DNA of 64,000 nucleotides from Erythrophleum ivorense (taxonomy: Eukaryota > Streptophyta > Magnoliopsida > Fabales > Fabaceae), in the NCBI GenBank assembly GCA_026724425.1, contig JAIUCV010000002.1:8437001-8501000 (forward strand), written 5' to 3'. The position numbers and the translations under genes were made by a program. The stretch's first letter is position 1. Every line of letters begins with the position of its first letter. Under the pieces are notes generated by a model. It had not been told where the DNA came from and did no database searches. It was given only the letters and a program-made list of their open reading frames with translations. Below are positions 13,307 through 26,840 of this stretch, in pieces.

Positions 13307-13862
13307 TTTTAATGTACTTTCAAATATTTTCAATACAAAATTATTGTGGCCTTATTATTGGTTAGCTGAACTTAGATATTATGATTTTTGACTATTTGAG
13401 TAACTTGTACTTGTTTAAATATAGGTAAATGTATAAAAGCAATGATTATGGCAAAAAATTTCAATTTTCTCGCGGAATTTTCCTGTGAGAAACCTGGATA
13501 TACAAATTTTCTCTATGCTTCTTACGAAAAAATACCGTGAGAAAGACCCTGTGGCTACTATTTCTCGCGGAATTTTTTCGCGAAAAACATTTCTCACATA
13601 TTTTTTTTTCTTGAATTTCTTTGTGAGAAAGTCCAGCACAAAACCACACCAAACTACGACTTTCACACTACTTTTTCTCTCTGATTTTTCTCACGGAAAT
13701 ATGTTGCGAGAAATGTTTCTCACGAAAAATTTCCGTGAGAACTTAAGTTTCTTACGGCTGATTTTTTCATGCCACTTATTGCGTGAGAATTTCCGTGAGA
13801 ATAACCTTTCTCACGGAAATTCTTGCTTTTTCTCGCAAAAAAATTCCGTGAGAAATTGCATG

Positions 13863-13875
13863 TTTTCTTGTAGTG
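13863..13875 (-). repeat. CACTA terminal inverted repeat, right
   Basis: TTTTCTTGTAGTG closes the element and is followed by AAA at 13876-13878, the matching target duplication. AAA in AT-rich DNA is weak evidence by itself, but the paired termini are decisive. Confidence 0.92.
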
Positions 13876-13913
13876 AAATATATAAAAATAAATATATTTA
13901 GTATGTCTAAAAT

Positions 13914-13941
13914 AATATATATATATATATATATATATATT
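13914..13941. repeat. (TA)n microsatellite
   Basis: About 14 TA units directly right of the CACTA element. Confidence 0.85.
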
Positions 13942-14831
13942 TAAAATAGAACAAATATGTCTTTTGATAAGAGACTAGACATGTCTATTAATAAAATAAA
14001 CAAATATAATTATTAAAATAACTTTCTTTTAAATTAGAAATACTAAATTCTTTTGAGTATTTCTTTAAAAACTTTGTTGTATAGTATTGTTTATAAATCT
14101 TCATATATATATATAGGAGATTCTTTAAAAATAATGAACCTCCATGCCTCAAAACTTATTTCTAATTTCTCATTCTAATTGTTTTTTAACAATTTTAAAG
14201 AGTAATTACCATAAAAAATCCAAAAGAGTTCATCAAATTTGATCAGTTCAATGGCATTAATTTTACTTGTTGAAAAGATAAGACAATGTTACTTTTGATT
14301 GCCTTAAAGATTTATTATGTTTTAGATCATTTATTGCCTACACTACTAGGCCCTACTGAGAATGATTCTAACGAAATCAAAACACAAAGAAAGAAGTGTG
14401 AAGAAGATAAGTTAATGTGTTGTGGACATATTCTGAATATACTAACTAATTGCTTATATAATTTGTACTCCAACTTGAAGACTCCAAGGAAATTTGGGTT
14501 GTCTTGGAGACTACTTATCAATATGAAAAAAAAGTATAGCCAAATTCTTGGTACTATAATATTTTGAATTTAAAATATTCTTTTCGAAACCTATTATAGA
14601 TCAAGTTCATGAATTATAAATCATAGTTTCAAAACTATGAGATTTTGATGTGAAAATTCCTAATGCATTGCAAATTGGTGTAATTCTTTCTAAATTGCTT
14701 ACTTCTTGAAATGATTATAAAAAGAAAGTATTACATTCTACTGACAAATTAACTCTTGAACAATTCCAAACCATTTTCAAATTGAGATTGAAACTTGTAC
14801 TCATGATGCATAGTTTTCAATCTCAAATTCT

Positions 14832-15428
14832 ATGGTTAATTTTGTTAGTAATAAGAAATCTGGCGATAGAAATAATAGTCTAAAAGTGAATAAGAAATCC
14901 TTTGATAAGAAGAGAAAGAATTTAAATTGTTTCTATTGTGAAAAACAAGACCATTTGTTTCGTAAATGCAAATTTAAAAAGATAGAAATTAATTTTAAAA
15001 TTGGAAATTCAAAGAAAGCAAATGTAGTGGAGAATTCTGTTCAAGACATGATAGCAATAATTTTTACACTTCAAATTAGAATGGTCACAGAATTGAACAT
15101 GGCTAGTTCAATAATAAAAGATCCTAATTGGTGGCTAGATTATAGAGTCACTATCCATTTTTGCAATAATAGAACTTTATTCAAGACTTATACAAAAGTG
15201 AAGGAATCTAAGAAGGTTCTAATGAGCAACCATATCATAGCTGAAGTACTAGGAAAAGGGTCTATGAAAATTAACTTCACGTTTAGACAAAAATTGACTT
15301 TGCTGAATGTGTTTCATGTGCCAAAAATTCAAAAGAACTTATTGTCCCCTAGTTTGCTGTCTAAGAAAGGTTTCAAGATTACAATTGAATTTGATCATGT
15401 AATAATATTTAAGAATAGTATATTATAG
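14832..15428 (+). pseudogene. Copia gag C terminus and protease fragment
   Basis: An open stretch of 198 codons within the copia element. A lysine-rich segment precedes the CX2CX4HX4C knuckle near residues 35-48, the nucleic-acid-binding part of gag. Then WWLDYRVTIHF occupies the aspartic protease site, where the family has WxLDSGAT-H; losing SG predicts no protease activity. The following VPKIQKNLLSPSLLSKKGF matches the conserved segment after copia protease. Its bounds are set by mutation, not by a real gene start. Confidence 0.8.
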
Positions 15429-17099
15429 GACAAGGACGCAGTTGTAACGACATATTTAAATTGAGTATTAATGCAATAAATATGGTTTCTACTTATGTTA
15501 TTGAGTTTGATTATGTTTTGTGGCATGTTAGATTAGGACATCTAAACTTTGGCTCATTAAGATATAGGTCAAAAAATGGTTACATTGTTTGCAAACATCA
15601 AAATATAGAAAAGTGTGAATCTATATACAAACAAAAATAACAAAAAACCTTTTCTTGAAGTTGAAAGAAATATAGAATTATTAGATTTAGTTCATTCTGA
15701 CATATGTGATTTAAATTGAGAATTAACTAGGGGTGGTAGAAAGTATTTTATTACTTTTATTGATAACTATTTTATATTCACTTTAATTTATTTGCTTAGA
15801 ACTAAAGATGAAATCTGTCAGAAATTTAAAAAATATAAGTCAATTGTAGGAAATCATAAGAATAGGAAAACAAAGATTTTACGTAATGATAAAGGTGAAG
15901 ACTATTTTTCTATGAAGTTTGATAAATTCTATAAAGAGTATGGTATGATACATAAAAAAAGTGCCCTTTACACACCATAACATAATGGATTGGTTAAGAG
16001 GAAAATTATAACTTTAGTTGACAAAGTCAATACAGTGCTGTTGAATGTACACTTACTAAATAATTTATGGGGTAAAACTCTATTAATTGCATATCATATA
16101 TTAAATAAAGTGTCTTCAAAAAGTATGAATGTATCACCTTATGAACTTTGAAATAACAAAAAGCCAAATTTAAATTACTTCAAAGTGCAAAGGTGTATAT
16201 CATATTATAAAATTCCTGATCATGATAAAACAAACCTAGGTCCTAGAGGGATCAAACATATCTTTACATGATATGCATAAAATTAAAAAACATATAGACT
16301 TTTAGATTTATAGTCTAATGTGATTGTAGAATCAATACGTGTTGAATTTATTAAAGACAAATTATTTATAATTATGATGATTAATTTTTGTCTAAACAAG
16401 ACCAAAATAATATTGATACATATAAGATATTTTATTCTAATATTGCTATTGACAAACAGAAAAGTGATAGCACCTAATAAGAACTTAAAAAGAGTCAGAG
16501 GGTTAGGAAAGAAAAACATCTTGATTCAGACTTTATTTCTTCACAATTAATAGTGTTTTTAGTTGAAAAAAATAGATCCAACATTTGTAATAAGATACCC
16601 ATCTTATTGAACATTGAAAATGATTCTAAAATATTTTAAGAAACTATGTCTTCTAAAGATACAACTTTTTGAAAAGAAGCCATAAATGATCAAACGGATT
16701 CAGTTATCTCTAATAATACATGAGTTTTGGTTGATTTACCTCTTGGTTCAAAACTTATAGGTTCTAAATGGATATTTAGATAAAAGCATAATACAAATGA
16801 ATTTATTTAAACTTTTAAAGTAAGGTTAGTAACAAAAGGTTTCACATAAAAAGATGGCATTGATTATATTGATAGATATGCACCTGTGGCAAAAATAGCC
16901 TATTAGAGTATTTTTGTCTTTAACCTCAATATATAATTTACGTGTACATTAAATAGATATTAAAACAACTTTTTTAAATGGAAACCTAAATGAAGAAATT
17001 TATATGTAACAACCTAAATGTTTTGTTTTCTCTTAAAATGAAAACAAAGTTTGCAAACTAATAAAATCTCTTTATGGTGTAAAACAAGCACTTAAACAA

Positions 17100-17486
17100 T
17101 TGCGTGAGAAATTTGATAATGCTATTTTGTCAAATGGATTTATTCATAGGCATGTAAGTAAATGTATTTACTCTAAATTTACAAAAGAGTATGGTGTTAT
17201 TATTTGTTTATATATTGATAACACATTGATTTTTTATACGAATATACTTGGTATATCTAAAATTAAGAAGTATCTAACTTTAGTCTTTAAGATGAAAGAT
17301 TTGAATGAAGTGGATACAATCTTAAACATAAAAGTAAAAAGAGAAAACAAAAGAATAACTTTGACACAATCACATTATATAAACAAAGTGCTAGAAAATT
17401 TTAATTATTTGGGAATAAAGGAGTTTAATACTCCTTATGATTCTAGCATTAAGTTGACTAAAAATTCTAGAAGAGTAATAGCATAA
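17100..17486 (+). pseudogene. Copia reverse transcriptase fragment
   Basis: Palm and connection part of copia reverse transcriptase: CLYIDNTLIFYT replaces the usual YVDD-type motif, followed by FKMKDLNEVDTILNIKV and the TQSHYINKVLENFNY segment. It stops at 17484-17486, where relatives have glutamine before LEYA. Upstream RT sequence (about 16690-17099) is present but has several stops. Confidence 0.85.
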
Positions 17487-17599
17487 TTAGAATATGCAAC
17501 TGCAATAAGTAGTATAATGTATACAATACATTGTACTAGACTGAATATAGCATTTGCTATTTGTAAACTTTTAAAGTTTACTAGTAATCTAAGCAATGA

Positions 17600-18116
17600 T
17601 TATTAGAAAATAATTGTTAGAGTGCTTAGATATTTAAAAAGAACAAAACACTTAGGAATTCATTATAATGATTTTCCTACAATGTTAAAAGGTCATTCAT
17701 ATACAAGTTGGATAACAAGTGTAAATGATAATAAATCCACAACATGGTGGATATTCACTTTAGGTGGAGGTGCCATTAGTTGGGTTTCTAAAAATAAAAT
17801 TTGCATTTCCCATTTTATTATGGAATCTAAACTCATAACGTTAGCAGTTGTTGGAAAAGAAGTAGAATGGCCGAGAAACCTATTATTGGATATAAAGTTG
17901 TAGCTACAACTTATGCTAGCCATTTCCATATCTTGTGATAGTGAGGCTACAAGGTATGTTGCCCATAACAAGGTATATAATGGGAAATCAATATATATAA
18001 GCTTAAAACATACTTATATAAAAGAGTTAATAACAAATGGAATTATGACAGTGGTCTATGTACGATCAAGTAAAAATCTGGTTGATCCTTTTGCCAAAGT
18101 ATTATTAAGAATATGA
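17600..18116 (+). pseudogene. Copia RNase H fragment
   Basis: RVLRYLKRTKHLGIHY at the start, then the STTWWIFTLGGGAISWVSKN and SKLITLA segments typical of copia RNase H, then KHTYIKELITNG and KNLVDPFAKVL near the end of the polyprotein. One stop (about 17901) splits it, and a W-to-stop change (17604-17606) precedes it. Confidence 0.85.
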
Positions 18117-18120
18117 TACA

Positions 18121-18454
18121 ACAAACTTGTGAAGAAATGAGAGGAAACACTTAGAATAACTTAGCACTTTTGGTTTAAAAAAATGTTATTTATACACTTT
18201 AAACAGTCATTTTTCAATAGTCATAATTATTTATTTCGTTAATAGACATCTTAATTTTTTATTAATAAACATACATGTTTTATTTTAATAGTTATCTTTT
18301 AATAAACATGTATATTCTTTATTAACAAACATATTTATTTTCTATCAATAATTATCTAGTTTAATAGACACACTCTTTATTTAATTTTAAATTTTAAATA
18401 ATTAAATTAATATTGTTAAACTTTAAGTCCAAGTCTAAGTCTAAGTCTAAGTCG

Positions 18455-18493
<39 letters not shown>

Positions 18494-19195
18494 TGGACAT
18501 ATCAAATGGACTTACTTTTATATACTTCTAAATAATCTATTTCCTATCTAATGTGAGATTTTAAATCCTACTTTATATTACAAAGTATATAACTATCCCC
18601 CATTAGTTTGTAATATTACTTCATAATATCATACATACCAGAAAGTATTTTATAATGATTTAAAATTTCTTAGTATAAATCCCTTAAAGTTTTGACAAAT
18701 TTATTGGCATTCTAAGATTTGAACCATAACTCCTTATGTCAAAACCAAAAAAATCACTTACAAGATATCATTAAATACTAAGAACTTTTGACATTTTGCT
18801 TTAGCACTTTTATGGCCATATGCTAATTTTGGTTTCATGAATATTTACAAGACCAGTCCCTTAAATCTTCTTTGAAGCGGCACCATTTAATATTCATATA
18901 GATAGAACTTGTTATTACATTTATGTTATTTCAGACATTTAACAACTCCATTAAAACCTTTGTCAACCTCCTCTCATAATAATAGTATGCACTATGAAAT
19001 TTGTTTTATGTGCTTGTTACTTCAAACACTTTAAACCCTATGAACTCCTTTTGTTATAGTTTGCCTAACAGATTCTATTATGAAACTTTACTAAGGAGTT
19101 TAGTGTTTATTCAATATGTAATAATCTGGTGTTATCCATTGAACTTGTATTGTTAGAATATATACTAACTCAAACTTGGATTCTTATTACTAGTG

Positions 19196-19246
<51 letters not shown>

Positions 19247-19581
19247 ATTGTTATGTAGTTTGTAATATAAAAGCCAAAATTCCACAATGAAGACATTGGC
19301 TTAGTCGATTAAGGTGAATGATATAATTGTAATCAGGACTCCTTGGATTAAAATTTAAAACTACATGTTACCATTAGAATATGCATACAAAAGTAAAAGA
19401 ATCAAGTTCTCCCCTGCAACAAAGCAGGATCCTAAGCTACAACAAAAAGTACAACTTCATATTTCTTAAAAACTCACAAGTGCGTCTGATATCAAGGAAA
19501 TTAGCCAGCACCCTTTGGGTCTGTGACTACACTGGTTCTCCCTGAAGCAAGGCTTCATTATTACTGCATGATATGAGTGGA
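18121..19581. other. Possible copia LTR remains, then AT-rich spacer
   Basis: 18190-18400 consists of variants of TTTATTAATAAACATG-like words, which may be the degraded 3' LTR. 18427-18455 repeats AAGTCT five times. (TA)n runs lie at 18459-18488 and about 19201-19242. The right part would include the permease 3' untranslated region. No coding potential was found. Confidence 0.4.
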
Positions 19582-22500
19582 CTATTGTTTATACATGAAG
19601 GGCTTGTATTTGGTGAGATTCTGGCTGATCCCATGAATGGCACCAACCGCTGCGGCCAATGAAACAAGGAAGCACACAAAACTCAATAGTTGTAGCGCAC
19701 ACCACTTGACTGATAGGGTTCTTATCTGTCTCTGGGAAATGTGCATTTGTACAGGGAAAAACACAATGAGAGGCCAGAACCCAATTGCTCCAAGCAGGGC
19801 AAGAAACTCATTGAAGAATGGCATTGCCATGGCCAGAGTTGTGGCTATTATTACAAATACTGTCCTCCAAACTAGCCTAAAAATGTTAAAATTGAATGTA
19901 ACATTGCCCATTCTGCATGGGTATTCTTTGTGTATGAAACCTGACGTTGGCCACATCATCTTAGCACCCATTTCAACTATATGAAAGAATGATTGAGCCA
20001 TTAACTGTCATGGAATATTGATTTCTCACATCAGACAAACATTATAATAATGCAGGTTTTAATTCTTAAATTTGAAAAAAGGAGATATAACCTGATATGC
20101 GCCCAGAATGTGGATGACAATGCATACATTTCCTATGTCGACCAGCCAGAAGGGATCGTAAAATCCGAAACCACTGAGGATGTTGCCAGGTGTTTTATCC
20201 CCGAAAGCAGCATAGCCAAGGCCACCACATGCAAGGAAGAGTGCTGTCATTGCTGTGATCCCTAACACGTTAGCCTTTTTCATCTGTTTGTTTTCTGGTA
20301 GAGATGACTTCAATGTGTCCTAAACAAAGTAGAGATAATCCATTTCAATGTCATAACTGATCATAATCCCGATGTTCTCTTTAATCATATTATTAACGGT
20401 TTGCCTTACCATAATATTAAAAACAACAGTAGCATAAGAGCAAGCAAGCGCTATGTTCCCCATTGCACTGAAAATTCTCCACAATTTATCTTCTTCAGAT
20501 AGTTCTGGCCCTACTTCTACTCCCGTTATACCGGTTGGCTTTCCTTTTCCTGTTCACACCCAAATGCCATTCCATTATAACAGGTTTCATTCCATTAAAC
20601 GCCTTTGAAATAGTCTACGATTGTAATTCCAAAAGATGAATCTTATTGTGATTCCAAGTTACCAACCGCATATTGAATGATACTTTCTACACAGCTCTTA
20701 AAATGGTTTTCTTGTTCAAGCACTGTCTGCCAACCAACTGGTGAGTATTAACACATTGACTTGAATTACTATATTTTAATGTGTTGATACTCGGATCAAT
20801 GTGTCCATATCTCACTCTCAAGTGAAAATTGTTCACAACTTTATATATATGCTTGTTCCTGAAACTAATATGTATTATTATAAATATTGTTAAAAATTAC
20901 CTTGGATGAGGACAGCGAAAGAAAGGCCACTGCCAATAAGAGCATAACCAAAAGAGGTAATACAAGCAATGGTTGAGAGCCATGTAAGCTCGTGGAAGTT
21001 AGGAATTTGGGACAAGAATATCTGGAAGACCCCAAAAGCCACCATGAAAGGATTGTTGGAAAATTTGCAATAAGCTTGATGGCCTTTTTGGTGGAAGCAC
21101 CCAGCTTTCTTTATAGCCCTGCATTACCATAAAATAACAGAAGAAAATAGACTTAATTGTACTGAGGTACACATAACTAGAAGTTAGAAGTTAATGCTGT
21201 GACGAACACTAAGCTTGTAGAGGTGGTGATAGTATAGCCAACAGTAAGACCAGCGAGTTTGGAATATTGGACCAATCCGCAAGCAACGTGCATTCGTCCA
21301 CCCAAGTAAGCCTTGACGGCCTGCATGTAAGTGTAATTTCTCTTGCCGGAGACAGGGTCTGGATATCTGTAGCAGTCTGCTATGAGATTGTAAGTATAAA
21401 TAGAGATGCAGGAAAAGCTGACCATAACGCCGATGCCTCCGATCCATCCTAGTTGGGCGATGGCCCACGCTAGTGCCAGCACTCCCGCCCCCACCACTAC
21501 CGTTACTATGTGCGTGCTAGCCGTCAACACATTCCCTGCATATTCATCTTCTTTATCTTGGTGAAAAAACAAACATGAAGTACCGCTTGAAACACAACAA
21601 AAAATTGTCATATAAAACTGACTCAGATGATTGAGTAGATAATCGTTTTTATCTTCCTCTTATACCACAAAACAATATATATATATATATATATATAAAA
21701 TAAAAAGTTTCTGGAAATTCTGTTTTCAATTATTAGTATGAAAAAAATCTACAGCTTCCATTTGTTTTAGAAATTGAATTTTTTTTTCCTTCTTCTCCAG
21801 ATTTTTTTATTTACAGTATTTCTTTTCTGTGAAAATAAGATCTTTTAAAACGAGCATAACATCGACGACAATGACCTAAGAAAAGTACACAGTTCGCCGA
21901 TGTTCTCGCTTTAAATACCCAATCCAAAAGACAATGAAACTTAAATGGGGGAAATATGGTGACAATTTATCAATAGACATACGCACATGACAGTGTCTAC
22001 ATATATTTATTAGTGGGTTTAATTTTTAAGATTCTTATTTGAATTTTTTTTTATCAATATAGATTCAACTGAGCTCTCAATAAAATTATACACCTAAAAA
22101 AAATTAAACTTAAAATCCTTTTTAAAAATAATTTCCCCTTTGGGCAAACTTGGACTTTATCATTTATAATTATAGCCAAAGATTTAATAACGATCGAGGA
22201 TGTTGGAAGAATGAAAGTACAAACATCAGGCAATTGCGATATTCACAACAATATTTCTGCAGGCAGTGCTTCTTCGGACATTTTCATTTCGTTTATCTAG
22301 TTTATTTGCAGGAAACTATCTTTCCATCTTATAAGTATCTATCATCTCTCTTAAAAAAAGAAAAAAAAAATTCATCCTCATTTCCAATCACATAGAAGGA
22401 TATAAACATAAAAAAATATGCATAACAGGCACAAGCAAGTCATGGAAGAAAAAGGAAAAGACATAAGGAAATCAGAGATGAATCTCTGAACATAGGGAAA

Positions 22501-22591
22501 GAAAGGAAGAGAAAGCAGACGAACCGGTTCTTTTGGGCATGCCATCCTCATCGAGTTGCGGAGTGGTTTTCCTGTCCGGTTCAACGTCCAT
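19582..22591 (-). CDS. Amino acid permease (AAP family), intact copy AAP-A
   Basis: Proton-coupled amino acid importer of the plant AAP branch (AAAP/APC superfamily), expected in the plasma membrane. Six exons: 22591-22525, 21535-21208, 21118-20901, 20549-20410, 20319-20092 and 20004-19582. All have GT-AG borders and consistent phases, giving 467 residues, normal for the family. The N terminus MDVEPDRKTTPQLDEDGMPKRTG is the usual hydrophilic tail. Then come VLALAWAIAQLGWIGG (first helix), DPVSGKRNYTYMQAVKAYLGG, CGLVQYSKLAGLTVGYTIT, FLSQIPNFHELTWLS, DTLKSSLPENKQMKKANV, GYAAFGDKTPGNILSGFGFYDPFWLV, AMPFFNEFLALLGAIGFWPL and the ending YKPFMYKQ, about ten membrane helices in all. The two decayed downstream copies have an extra intron inside its second exon. 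The 989-bp first intron holds no gene. Substrate preference cannot be read from sequence. Confidence 0.93.
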
Positions 22592-24038
22592 TTAGATACC
22601 TTCTTGTAAGTCGCTACTCTGAGAAGCGCGAAGAGGATGGACACAAACGGGAGACGCGAGACGCCGAGACCTTCAGTAACATAGACTCCAAGTCACTGGG
22701 CTACTGCTAGTGGCTACAGGCTAAGGGTAAATGCAATAGCACATTCTGTTTTTGGCACAATTATTTTATAGGACGATAAAATTAAAATATTTATTTTTAA
22801 AAATTTTATATCTTAAAATTATTTCAGAAAATCAAAACACTTAATATTTTAAGTATTATGTCAATGGTTGTTAATAATAATTTTATTAGCGGTTAATGAT
22901 AGTTTTATTAACCTTTAATACATCGTAAAATTGAAAATATTAGGTTTTTTAATTTTTTGAAATAATTATAAATTCTTTAAAATAAATAATCTAACCTCAT
23001 CATCTGAACAGTGATTTTTCTTTTGGCCTTTTATATGATAATTGGACCCCGCACTTTTCGCGTTTGGATTAAAGCTGAAAGCGAGAGTAGAGTCCGAGTA
23101 AGTTACGCGTGGACCGACCATCCCCCCGTGTATGGAAACTGTATTGATTCTGCTATCCAATTGTATGCAGATTTTTTGGTCGACTTATTCAATCATGCAC
23201 TCCCAATTATGTGCATGATGAATAACTCACTCAACTGAAAAGTTATTACCCTTTGGCATTAGTTCGATGTTTGTTCTGATATGTTAAATATTAATAAATG
23301 TTTACGAGTTTAATACGCATAGAAAGTTGTTTGATGTATTATAATTAAAGAAATATAGTATTTTTTAAAATAATATATATGTTTTAATTATTTAGTTATC
23401 AAATTTTAATTTCACACAATTTAGATTTTAAAATAATTTTTGATTCACTATTTATTAATTTCTCCTATATACATGTTTGAAAAATTAATGAATAGCAAGT
23501 AAGAATTTTTTAAGGACTAAATCAGAATAAAATTTGACGAATAAATAGTTAAAATTTGTATATTTTTCAGGGACAAAACAATATATTTCCTCATCATAAT
23601 TTTATTTTTTGTTTTTAAATATTATAGTACATAGGATATCAAAATACAAAATATAATAATATTTTGGATTTGATATGCAATATAAAGATATTCTATATTC
23701 GGTACATTATGGCATATCGACAATATAACTACGTGACCACCGCTAATGGCATCCCATGCAAACCAAAAGAAAATTCTGAATAAAATTATTATAAATTACA
23801 AGCATATTCATTCACTAGCACCAACATTCAATAAAAAGAAAAGGTAGAATTATAAATAAGGGCACAAACTTAGAAATATATAGCTAAAATTAATGGTATT
23901 TAATAGTAACAAGTTTTTTAAGATAAATATTTTTAATTTTCGATCTTTATTTGTAATTCTCCTTAAAGGAAATGGAGCCACTTTACTATTTGCAAAATGC
24001 ACACTTTTATTTCTTGGATTAATGGGCTTCAAAATGAG
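22592..24038. other. Spacer between AAP-A and AAP-B
   Basis: This would hold the AAP-A leader and promoter (right side of the gene, minus strand) and the 3' flank of AAP-B. The leader sequence near 22592-22690 is GC-richer; the remainder is AT-rich. No other gene was seen. Confidence 0.45.
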
Positions 24039-24881
24039 CTATTGTTTATACATGAAAGGCTTGTATTTACTGAGATTCTTGTGCAAGCCATGGGTGGCAC
24101 CAGAAGCTGCGGCCAGTGAAACAAGCAAACAGACGAACCTTAATAGTTGGAGGGTGAACCATTTGAAGGATAGTTTTTTAATCTGTCTCTGGGTAATGTG
24201 CATCTCTATAGGGAAATAGACAGCGAGAGGCCAGAAGCCAAGTGCCCCAAGCAGTGCAAGCATCTCATTGAAAAATGGCATTGCCATACAGATTATTGTC
24301 ACCATCACCACAAATATTGTCCTCCATATTAGCCTAAACGAGTTCAAAGGAAAACTTAATCTGCCAATCCTTACTCGGTACCCTTTGTCTATGAATTCTG
24401 ATTTCGATTATGCGGTAAACTGGTTGCGCAATTACTTGTGAGAGTGTGTGTATGTGTATATATATGGATTAATTTCTGGCATGATGGCATCAATATACAG
24501 AACAACATGGCCTTAATTAATTAATGAAGAGTGCATGATGGATGGAACCTGATAGGCTCCGACTAGGTGGATGACAATGAACAGGTTTCCCAAGCCGACC
24601 AACCAGAAGGGGTCGTAGAATCCGAAGCCGGTGGGGAGGTTGCCGAATGCGGCTTAGCCAAAGGAACCGCACATGAGGAAGAGCACCAACATTGTTGAAA
24701 TTCCAATCAAGTTAATTAGCCCTTTTCATCTGTTTGTTTTCTCGTTGAGATGACCTTAATGTGTCCTTAACAAACCAGTAACGTAATGATCAGTTCCACT
24801 CTCATATATGTATAATTAACTCATAATTCCAGGGATATCCAACAGATGGATTATTGCTTTTTCATTTACCAGAAATTAGGG

Positions 24882-24918
<37 letters not shown>

Positions 24919-26802
24919 TAATAATGATAATCATTAATTAATAATAAATAAGCATTTTAACTGAATATCAAATATAACGGTAGCATAAGAGCAGGCAAGT
25001 GCTAAGTTCCCTAATGCACTGAAAACCTTCCAAACTTTATCTGCTGAAGATAGTTCTGGCCCTACTTCTACTCCAGTCAGAGTGGTTCTCTTTCCTTTTC
25101 CTGTTCATAATTGGAACTAATTGTTTAGCAGCACCCTTATTCTCTAATCCACCGCTACGTCCAAGTGAATTTGCCCAATCTTTCAACATTTTAATAACGA
25201 GACAAGAAAAATAGTAAATACAAATAAATAATTTCATCAATTCAAATAGAAACAGACAACAAATTAAGGTCAAAGTTAATGTGAAATTAATTGAAATGGG
25301 GTTTTACATTAAAAAAAAAGGCAATAATTATAGTGAAAATTACCAGAGATGACCATGGCGAGAGAGAGTCCAGTTCCAATGAACGCATAACCAAAAGAAG
25401 TAATAGCGGCAGTGGTTGAGAGCCATGTTAGCTTGTGGAAGTTTGGGATTTGGGACAAAAGAATTTGGACGATCCCAAGACCTAGCCCGTAGGGATTATT
25501 GGAAAACTTGCACGAAGCTTCATGACCTCTTTCGTGGAAGCAACCCGATTTATGGATAGCCCTAATTTAATTAACCACAAAATTAAAAACTAAATCAGGG
25601 TCAAGTCCATCTACATAATATTCAGCTATATCCGACCTAAAATTATATAGTAATCTTACACCATGCTCGTAGATGTTGTTATAGTATAGCCGATTGCAAC
25701 CCCAATGAGCTTCCCATATTGGACCAAAGCGCAAACAATGTGCACTGTTCCACCTAATTACGAGACATACCTATGCTATTGATCAAAATGTGTACAAAGA
25801 GCAATGATATTTTAACCGCCACCACTAATAATGTTATGTAGAGGTTAGCAATTATTATATAAATTAAGTACTTTGATTAAAAAAACTTTACTTTTATGAT
25901 AAAAGACAAAATAATATAAGAGTAAAGGTATTATTAATGTACAAATATTTAAATCATTTCTCTAAAGCATAATAAATATTAGATTTAAAAAAAAACAAAT
26001 ATTTATATATTCATTGTATCTTTTTTTTTTTAAAGGTGAGGACTTTTTATCAAAGTACTATATATAATCTCTATAATGCAAATAATATATATATATATAT
26101 ATGTGAAAAAAAAAAAGAGTACCTAAGTAAGCCTTGACGGCCTGCATGTAAGTGTAGTTCCGGTGCGGGTAAGTGGGCGGGGATGTCTGTAGCAATTTGA
26201 GAGAAGATTGTAAGCGTAAAGGGCAATGCAGGAAAAGCTGACCATAACCCCAATGCCTGCAAGCCATCAAAGCTGTGCAACGCCCCATGCCGGAGCCAGA
26301 ACTCCTGCCCCTACCGCTGCCGTTCTTATATGAGCACTTGCGCTCCACACTGTCCCTGCATTTTTTTTTTTTAAATTACCATCCAACTTAATATATTCAG
26401 TATATATGTATTCATCTGAAGATGCAAATAGTCATCGTTGACGTTTGCTAAATCGCACCTAAGAATTGCTCTTGAAGACGCAAAAGATGGTCGTCACAAA
26501 AGAGAATTGTAGCACGTGATGTGCCCCCATGGGAAGACAAGAAGAGGTAAAGGATTTTTATTGGGATCTATGGCAAGGAAATGTGCAATAGTGGAGCATG
26601 AGTATGCTAGCCCTCCTCATCACCCCCCCGGCCTTTTTTTTTTTTTCCGGCTTTCTATCACCCAACTTTTATGAGATGCTCACTCGTCATTGATCCACTT
26701 TTGTCTTTAAAAGAAAATAATTCAGCACATGAATTTGTTGGATTGGTTCAACCTGATGTCTCAGACTGAATGAAATTATATAAGATCATATAACTTGACT
26801 TT

Positions 26803-26838
<36 letters not shown>

Positions 26839-26840
26839 TT
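26803..26840. repeat. (AC)n(AT)n compound microsatellite
   Basis: About ten AC units followed directly by about nine AT units. Confidence 0.9.

Larger units (their letters stand above)
11385..13875. mobile_element. CACTA (En/Spm-type) DNA transposon, non-autonomous
   Basis: The element begins CACTACAAGAAAA at 11385 and ends with the exact inverse, TTTTCTTGTAGTG, at 13875, and is flanked by AAA on both sides. CACTA ends with a 3-bp duplication define the CACTA superfamily. Both ends are packed with short subterminal repeats built on TTTCTCACGGAAA/TTTCCGTGAGAAA in both orientations (about 11400-12010 and 13460-13860), as expected for transposase-binding regions. At 2491 bp it has no transposase catalytic domain. 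The interior keeps only a leader-like GC-rich piece (about 12030-12220), a three-copy tandem repeat and one degraded exon. It therefore depends on an autonomous partner. Confidence 0.9.
14200..18120 (+). mobile_element. Ty1/copia retrotransposon, inactive, many stops
   Basis: All copia domains appear in order on the plus strand, spread over several frames. Gag N terminus at 14230-14570 (YVLDHLLP, KKCEEDKLMCCGHILN) continues in another frame to about 14800. A zinc knuckle CFYCEKQDHLFRKC lies at about 14925-14970. The protease region (WWLDYRVTIHF) has DYR where the catalytic DSG belongs. Integrase runs about 15690-16260, reverse transcriptase about 16690-17480 with LYIDN at the active-site motif, and RNase H 17600-18116. 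Breaks include stops at 15978, 16148, 16781, 16808, 16847, 17007, 17484 and 17604. LTRs could not be delimited. Related short AT-rich motifs at 13940-14020 and 18230-18380 may be LTR remains. Confidence 0.88.

Noticed and set aside
13940..14200. Left LTR of the 14200-18120 copia
   Set aside because: Similar AT-rich words occur at 18230-18380, but I could not align terminal TG/CA ends, a primer-binding site or a target duplication.
24039..24347. A separate short permease gene starting at an internal ATG
   Set aside because: It is the surviving last exon of AAP-B. Upstream exons are present but broken.
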